From NCBI GenBank assembly GCA_900316355.1, contig ONCQ01000023.1:1-38091 (forward strand): a stretch of DNA of 38,091 nt. The letters are read 5' to 3'. Positions 33,437 through 38,091 of this stretch are shown one piece after another (position 1 is the stretch's first letter; each line of letters opens with the position of its first letter). Made by a program: the position numbers and the translations under genes. Source of the stretch: an uncultured Prevotellaceae bacterium (GTDB lineage: Bacteria; Bacteroidota; Bacteroidia; Bacteroidales; Bacteroidaceae). The notes beneath the pieces are model-generated. The model did no database searches. It was given only the letters and a program-made list of their open reading frames with translations, and was not told where the DNA came from.

Positions 33437-34363
33437 ATGCGAACATTCTGGAACACAAATCATGGTCTGCATACGCTGGACCAATGGCAGCCGAATTGCT
33501 GGGTACAAGTGACGTGCCCCACAGCTGACGACTCACACTACCTGCAAAACGAACTGGGCATCCCTGATTACTTCCTCGACGACATCGCCGACACGGAAGA
33601 ACGTGCTCGCTATGACTACGATGACGGATGGATTCTCATCATCCTGCGTATCCCCTATGTCAAGGAGGTGAAATCCCGCACGCCCTACACGACCATCCCA
33701 TTAGGTATCATCCTCAAGGGAGATGTCTGCATCACCGTGTGCTACTTCGAGACCAACCTGATGATAGACTTCGTCACCTATCAGCAGAAACGCGGGGTCG
33801 GCTTTACCGACTCCGTTGATATGGTCTTCCGCCTCTTCCTGAGCACCGCGGTGTGGTTCCTGAAGCGCCTGAAGCAAATCAACGCACGCATTGAGGGCGC
33901 TAAGCAGCATCTGGACCGTAAGGTGGACAACGCCGACCTCATCGCTCTCTCACGCCTGCAGGACTCGCTCACATACTTTGCCACTTCCATTCGCGGCAAT
34001 GAGACACTACTCTCCAAGCTGAAATTCAAACTGCCGGTCGATGAGCTGGATGCCGACCTGATTGAGGACGTCAGCATCGAGATGAACCAGGCGCGGGAGA
34101 CCACGGGTATCTACTCCAACATCCTGGAATCGACGATGGACACCTACGCGAACATTATTAATAATAACATGTCCACCGTGATGAAGACGCTCACCATCAT
34201 CTCCATGTTCCTGATGGTGCCCACGCTGGTGGCAAGCCTCTTTGGCATGAACCTGCGCAATGGCATGGAGGCCAGTCCCTTGGGCTTCTTCCTCGCCATC
34301 GTCCTGGCCATCATGCTCACGGCTTTGTTCTGGTGGTACGCCAAACATAAGTCCTGGTTATAA
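33437..34363 (+). CDS. corA: CorA-family Mg2+ transporter
   Basis: A 308-residue divalent-cation channel, homopentameric in known members. A cytoplasmic alpha/beta domain and long helices are followed by two C-terminal transmembrane helices. The pore signature GMN is at residues 270-272 (SLFGMNLRNGME), after a first helix rich in Met/Leu/Val. Here the usual YGMNF is FGMNL, a common variation. Transport of Co2+ or Ni2+ is possible; Mg2+ is the default family assignment. Single gene with its own leader and a long 3' hairpin. Confidence 0.95.
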   Translation: MRTFWNTNHGLHTLDQWQPNCWVQVTCPTADDSHYLQNELGIPDYFLDDIADTEERARYDYDDGWILIILRIPYVKEVKSRTPYTTIPLGIILKGDVCITVCYFETNLMIDFVTYQQKRGVGFTDSVDMVFRLFLSTAVWFLKRLKQINARIEGAKQHLDRKVDNADLIALSRLQDSLTYFATSIRGNETLLSKLKFKLPVDELDADLIEDVSIEMNQARETTGIYSNILESTMDTYANIINNNMSTVMKTLTIISMFLMVPTLVASLFGMNLRNGMEASPLGFFLAIVLAIMLTALFWWYAKHKSWL

Positions 34364-34377
34364 CAGGGGCGGAGCCA

Positions 34378-34427
34378 CAAGAAAGACGAAAAATAACGCA
34401 CGTAGCGCAACTTTTTCGTCTTTCTTG
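34378..34427. terminator. Long inverted repeat after corA
   Basis: A perfect 16-bp stem (CAAGAAAGACGAAAAA with its complement at 34412-34427) encloses an 18-base loop. It is AT-rich, with an A tract and a T tract inside the stem, and could end transcription of corA. No promoter matching the consensus was found between it and the DUF349 gene. Confidence 0.65.
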
Positions 34428-34508
34428 CTCCTATTCTCAATTATTTTACGTTTATTTGCAGGCCTTTTAGGCATTTATGAACCTTTTAGCTACTAAATTG
34501 TAAGCACA

Positions 34509-36509
34509 ATGACTGAAACCAACGAGCTGCAGCCTATCCCCGAAGTGGAAGCTGCAGAAGTAGAAGCAACGCAGGCGCCCGTCGCAGAAGCAGAACCCCC
34601 AACCGAGACGCCAGCCGTAGAAGAAAACATTTCCGTTCCCGAGGGTTCCCCCGTTACCATTCCCGAGGGTTCTCCCGAGGGCTCCCCCGAGGACTCCCAA
34701 CCCGTTCACCCCCTCTATGAGACCAAGGAACAGGTCGTGGACCGCCTCCGCGAGATACAAGCCGAGGACAATGGCGGTGACCGCAGTGAATTAGACTTGC
34801 TCAAGCAAGCTTTCTATAAATTACACAAAGCAGCGCAGATAGCAGCGCGCAATGCTTTCTTAGAGGCTGGCGGACAGCCGGAAGACTGGCATGCCGAAGT
34901 GGATGGCGCCGAAGAGAACTTCAAGGCCATCATGGCCTCCATACGTCAGCGCCGTGCACAACTCGCCGAGGAGGCTGAGAAGTTGAAGGCGGCCAACCTC
35001 AGCCGCAAGCTCGATATCATCGAGCGTATCAAGGAGCTCGCCACGTCACCAGAGGAAGCCAACGCACATTTCGATGAATTCAAGCAGCTGCAGGCCGCGT
35101 GGAAAGAGACGGGCGCCGTACCCGCAGAACGTGCTACCGAGGTGTGGAAGAACTATCAGCTCTATGTGGAGCAGTTCTATGACCTTCTGAAACTCAACAG
35201 TGAAGCACGCGAGTACGACTTCAAGAAGAACCTCACCGCTAAAGAACGACTCATCGAGCTTGCCGAGAAACTCGTTGATGAGGAGGACATCATCGCTGCC
35301 TTCAACAAGTTGCAGGCGCTGCACGCCGAATACAAAGAAATAGGGCCCGTGGCTAAGGAGTTACGTGAGGATGTCTGGAACCGCTTCAAGGCTGCCAGCA
35401 CTGTCATCAACAAGCGCCATCAGGAGCACTTCGAGGCCATCAAGGCTCGTGAAGATGAATGTCTGCAACAGAAGACAGCTCTCTGCGAACAGGCTGAAAG
35501 CATACAGACAGATGACATCACCACCTTCGCTGCTTGGGAAGAAAAGACCAAGGAAGTAATTGAGCTCCAAGCCCAATGGAAAGAGATAGGATTCGCCGGC
35601 CACAAGCAGAACAATATCATCTTTGACCGCTTCCGCTCGGCTTGCGACCGCTTCTTCTCTGCCAAGGCAGAATATTTCCGGAATATCAAGGATGAGCAGA
35701 ACGGAAACCTCGAAGCCAAGCGCAAACTGGCAGAGGAGGCTGAGGCTCTGAAAGACAGCACTGAATGGAGCAAGACTGCTAAGAAACTCATAGAGCTGCA
35801 AAAGCGTTGGAAAGAGGTAGGCCCCGTTCCCCGCAAGTACAGCGAGCAGTTGTGGAAGCGCTTCACAGAGGCTTGCGACCATTTCTTTGAAGCTAAGAAT
35901 GCTGCAGGTGCAGACCAGCGCGCTGAAGAGACCGCAAACATGGAGGCAAAGAGAGCAATTATTGAACAGCTCAAGGAGCTGGCTACTGATGCTGCTAATG
36001 CCACTATCGATAAGGTCAAGGAACTGCAGGCACAGTGGAATGAAATCGGGCATGTACCCTTCCGCGATAAAGACAAGCTCTATAAGGAATACCGTGCAGT
36101 GGCAGACGAGCTCTACAAACAGTTCGGCGCAAGTCAGGCACGCCGTCGCCTCGAAGGCTTCCAGAAGAGCGTGCGCCAAGCTGTGGCCAAGGGTGAGAGC
36201 ACACTGGGCCGCGAGCGCGAGCGCCTCATGCGCATCTTCGAAGCACGCAAGGCTGAGGTGCAGACCTATGAGAACAACCTTAATTTCCTCAATGCCACCA
36301 GCAAGAGTGGCAACAGCCTCGTTGCGGAGATGAACCACAAGGTGGAGAAGCTGCGCGAGGAACTCGATCTCCTGAGCCAGAAGATTAAGGCCGTCGAAGC
36401 CGAGATGCGTGCCCCTAAAGCCAGCCCCGAAGCTCCTGCAACTCCTGCGGCTCCCGAAGCTCCTTCTGCTCCCACTACCGCCGACGAAGCCGCTCCCGCT
36501 GACAACTAA
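34509..36509 (+). CDS. DUF349-repeat coiled-coil protein
   Basis: A 666-residue, highly charged, mostly helical soluble protein without signal peptide. Five DUF349 signatures are visible: LQAAWKETGAVP, LHAEYKEIGPVA, LQAQWKEIGFAG, LQKRWKEVGPVP and LQAQWNEIGHVP, between about residues 195 and 520. A C-terminal coiled coil (about 560-640) and an Ala/Pro tail follow. The function of the family in Bacteroidota is unknown. The N-terminal 75 residues are acidic and low-complexity; residues 41-64 are encoded by the GTTCCCGAGGG repeat and read VPEGSPVTIPEGSPEGSPED, matching the insert in TopB. Confidence 0.9.
   Translation: MTETNELQPIPEVEAAEVEATQAPVAEAEPPTETPAVEENISVPEGSPVTIPEGSPEGSPEDSQPVHPLYETKEQVVDRLREIQAEDNGGDRSELDLLKQAFYKLHKAAQIAARNAFLEAGGQPEDWHAEVDGAEENFKAIMASIRQRRAQLAEEAEKLKAANLSRKLDIIERIKELATSPEEANAHFDEFKQLQAAWKETGAVPAERATEVWKNYQLYVEQFYDLLKLNSEAREYDFKKNLTAKERLIELAEKLVDEEDIIAAFNKLQALHAEYKEIGPVAKELREDVWNRFKAASTVINKRHQEHFEAIKAREDECLQQKTALCEQAESIQTDDITTFAAWEEKTKEVIELQAQWKEIGFAGHKQNNIIFDRFRSACDRFFSAKAEYFRNIKDEQNGNLEAKRKLAEEAEALKDSTEWSKTAKKLIELQKRWKEVGPVPRKYSEQLWKRFTEACDHFFEAKNAAGADQRAEETANMEAKRAIIEQLKELATDAANATIDKVKELQAQWNEIGHVPFRDKDKLYKEYRAVADELYKQFGASQARRRLEGFQKSVRQAVAKGESTLGRERERLMRIFEARKAEVQTYENNLNFLNATSKSGNSLVAEMNHKVEKLREELDLLSQKIKAVEAEMRAPKASPEAPATPAAPEAPSAPTTADEAAPADN
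34631..34700 (+). repeat. GTTCCCGAGGG repeat inside the DUF349 gene
   Basis: Two starts of the unit (CCGTTCCCGAGGGTTC at 34633 and ATTCCCGAGGGTTCTCCCGA at 34659), followed by further CCCGAGG copies. The reading frame is the same as in topB, giving (V/I)PEGSPEGSP. Confidence 0.8.
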
Positions 36510-36510
36510 T

Positions 36511-36537
36511 TACCGTTCCCGAGGGTTCTCCCTCGGG
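36511..36537. repeat. GTTCCCGAGGG repeat between the DUF349 gene and cysQ
   Basis: Non-coding copy TACCGTTCCCGAGGGTTCTC that ends in CCCTCGGG, making a perfect 8-bp hairpin with a 4-base loop (36518-36525, 36530-36537). It starts at the DUF349 stop codon and ends about 14 bases before cysQ. Confidence 0.75.
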
Positions 36538-36551
36538 CAATCCTCCCCACC

Positions 36552-37328
36552 ATGATGAAAGATTTACTGGATATCGCTATTCGCGCCTCGCTCGCCGCGG
36601 GGCGCGATATTCTTTCTATCTATAACGATCCCGCTGCCGACTTCGGCATCGAACGGAAGGCCGACAACTCACCCCTCACACGCGCTGACAAAGCCGCCCA
36701 TCAGCGCATCATGAGCTTCCTGGAGCCTACAGGCATACCAGTCCTCAGTGAGGAGGGCGCCCACCTACCCTATGAGGAACGTCGCCACTGGCAACGCCTC
36801 TGGATTGTTGACCCCTTAGACGGCACCAAGGAGTTCATTAAGCGTAACGGTGAGTTCACCGTTAACATCGCTCTCGTAGAGAACGGCACCCCTGTCCTCG
36901 GCGTCATCTATGTGCCCGTCACAGGCACTATCTACTACGGCGAAACCGGCGAAGGGGCATGGAAAAAGGTCCTTTCGAGCGATAGCGAGGCCCTCCCCCT
37001 AACAGGGGAGCGGGGAGAGGGTCTTCCCTTCACCGTTGTAGCCTCCCGCAGCCACCTCTCACCCGAGACCGAAGCCTTCATCAACGACCTGCGTCGTGAG
37101 CACCCGGACCTCGAGTTGGTATCATCAGGCAGCAGTCTCAAGATTTGCCTCGTTGCCGAGGGGAAGGCCGACATATATCCGCGACATGCCCCCACCATGG
37201 AATGGGACACTGCAGCAGGACATGCCATCGCCATCGCTGCAGGCCATGAGATGGTGGATGCCACAACGGGGAAGACCCTCACCTACAACAAGGAAGACCT
37301 CCACAATCCCTGGTTCATCGTCCGCTGA
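36552..37328 (+). CDS. cysQ: 3'(2'),5'-bisphosphate nucleotidase CysQ with in-frame repeat insertion
   Basis: A 258-residue inositol-monophosphatase-fold enzyme that hydrolyses 3'-phosphoadenosine 5'-phosphate. The metal-binding motifs are intact: LSEEG, WIVDPLDGTKEFI and MEWDTAAGHAIA. Residues about 141-158 (SSDSEALPLTGERGEGLP) are encoded by a half copy of the palindromic element. They lie in a surface loop between the GEGAWK strand and VVASRSHL, where relatives have a short variable loop. The ATG at 36552 or the next codon (36555) may be the start. It probably shares a transcript with the downstream gene, 12 bases away. Confidence 0.94.
   Translation: MMKDLLDIAIRASLAAGRDILSIYNDPAADFGIERKADNSPLTRADKAAHQRIMSFLEPTGIPVLSEEGAHLPYEERRHWQRLWIVDPLDGTKEFIKRNGEFTVNIALVENGTPVLGVIYVPVTGTIYYGETGEGAWKKVLSSDSEALPLTGERGEGLPFTVVASRSHLSPETEAFINDLRREHPDLELVSSGSSLKICLVAEGKADIYPRHAPTMEWDTAAGHAIAIAAGHEMVDATTGKTLTYNKEDLHNPWFIVR
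36973..37023 (+). repeat. Half palindromic element F, in-frame inside cysQ
   Basis: 51 bp, exactly 17 codons: TTCGAGCGATAGCGAGG followed by hairpin CTCCCCC-TAACA-GGGGAG and the end GGGGAGAGGGTC. It matches the right half of element D in topB almost base for base and is read in the same frame (SSDSEALPLTGERGEG in both). Confidence 0.9.
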
Positions 37329-37340
37329 TAAAAACTATTC

Positions 37341-37964
37341 ATGGTTTCTTTTCTCAACGTTAAGAACATAGAGCGAAGCACGGATGGTGTGGAGTACCAT
37401 CCCCTGCGACCATTCCTGCCCGTTAACGCATCTGTATTATTTCTGGGTAGCTTTCCACCCCAACGCAAGCGATGGTGCATGGATTTCTTCTATCCCAATT
37501 TCATCAATGACTTCTGGCGCTTGATTGGGCAAATATTTTTTGATGATCGCAACCACTTTGTTGATTCTACTGCCAAGCAATTTCGTATCAATGAAATCGT
37601 TGAGTTTTGCACAGAATACGGACTCGCGTTCTTTGACACATCAACTGCTGTGCGACGACTACAAGGCAATGCTTCAGACAAATACTTAGAAGTGGTCATA
37701 CCAACAGATATTCACATGCTCCTACAGCAACTACCACATTGTAGAGCTATCGTAACAACAGGCGAAAAAGCTACAGAGACCATCTGTGCCACACTCGGTA
37801 TAGCAGAAATTCCGAAAGTAAATTCTTCAGTCATTCTACCTCTGAAAAACTCGGACAATGCCAACCTTGTCCTCTATCGCCTACCCTCATCATCACGTGC
37901 CTACCCTTTAGCCTTTGACAAGAAAGTAGAAGCATATAAGAACATGCTTAGCTCTATCCAATAA
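37341..37964 (+). CDS. Uracil-DNA glycosylase-like family protein
   Basis: A 207-residue soluble protein. The stretch VLFLGSFPPQRKRW with FFYPN...NDFWRLIG, and the late LPSSSRAY, resemble the two active-site motifs of the uracil/mismatch DNA glycosylase superfamily (GxxP near the N-terminus, LPSPSxxN near the C-terminus). The second is altered here. The activity is therefore only suggested. It follows cysQ by 12 bases and looks more AT-rich than its neighbours. Confidence 0.65.
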   Translation: MVSFLNVKNIERSTDGVEYHPLRPFLPVNASVLFLGSFPPQRKRWCMDFFYPNFINDFWRLIGQIFFDDRNHFVDSTAKQFRINEIVEFCTEYGLAFFDTSTAVRRLQGNASDKYLEVVIPTDIHMLLQQLPHCRAIVTTGEKATETICATLGIAEIPKVNSSVILPLKNSDNANLVLYRLPSSSRAYPLAFDKKVEAYKNMLSSIQ

Positions 37965-38006
37965 GAAAACCCTCGGGCTACAGCGTAGTCGGGGAGGGCA
38001 TTATAG

Positions 38007-38069
38007 GTGTCCACGCGCAGACACTACTAGTCCCTCGCCTTACCCTCTATAGTGTCTGCGCGCAGACAC
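38007..38069. repeat. Two copies of an 18-bp palindrome at the window edge
   Basis: GTGTCTGCGCGCAGACAC (38052-38069) is a perfect palindrome. GTGTCCACGCGCAGACAC (38007-38024) is a near copy 45 bases before it, and both are preceded by TATAG. The stretch 37965-38091 has no gene; it also contains a CCCTCGGG fragment. Confidence 0.65.
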
Positions 38070-38091
38070 TGCAGTGGGTCGGACAGGCCTC

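Overview
ORGANISM. The window looks like a chromosomal segment of a moderately GC-rich member of the Bacteroidales, most likely Prevotellaceae or a close relative. Evidence: promoters of the Bacteroidota sigma type (TAnnTTTG with an upstream TTG/TTTG), no canonical Shine-Dalgarno at most starts, a TonB-dependent receptor, very large secreted proteins ending in a type-IX-like tail (IYDLSGRKVEKMVKG...NGKKV), a PorE-like OmpA lipoprotein, and the succinate-to-propionate pathway. All calls come from reading the sequence by eye; no database search was run. LAYOUT. (1) 1-15.3 kb, minus strand: a TonB-dependent receptor, then two giant secreted modular proteins (about 1600 and 2450 residues) that share a C-terminal module, a tail and a 3' untranslated region with two hairpins; each gene has its own promoter. 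(2) 15.3-19.4 kb: a spacer full of palindromes and heptamer repeats, a MATE transporter (minus) and a divergent DPE2-like 4-alpha-glucanotransferase (plus) closed by a bidirectional terminator. (3) 19.4-28.1 kb, minus strand: an energy-conserving propionate module. MutA/MutB (methylmalonyl-CoA mutase) make methylmalonyl-CoA from succinyl-CoA; MmdA/D/C/B (Na+-pumping methylmalonyl-CoA decarboxylase, with an unusual carrier holding two biotin domains) decarboxylate it to propionyl-CoA and pump Na+. The epimerase that normally links them is not in the window. (4) 28.1-38 kb: a metallophosphoesterase (minus), then on the plus strand topB, a PorE-like lipoprotein, corA, a DUF349 protein, cysQ and a uracil-DNA-glycosylase-like protein. 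MOST UNUSUAL CONTENT. A family of paired palindromic elements (102-145 bp; outer ends like GACCC[A/T]CCCC) occurs five times between 20.6 and 31 kb, with a solo right half at 37.0 kb. Three copies fill operon junctions almost exactly from stop codon to start codon. One lies in-frame inside topB (102 bp, 34 codons); the half copy lies in-frame inside cysQ. Two copies supply the start codon and the beginning of the signal sequence of mmdB and of the PorE-like gene. Where polarity can be judged, all copies lie in the same orientation relative to their host genes. A second family (GTTCCCGAGGGTTCTCCCGAGGG) gives EGSPEGS peptides in topB and the DUF349 protein and also stands between genes. A third class is imperfect heptanucleotide tandem repeats in leaders, one of which encodes the extra C-terminus of the MATE protein. 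Together they suggest that small repeats are being spread through, and domesticated by, both non-coding and protein-coding sequence.
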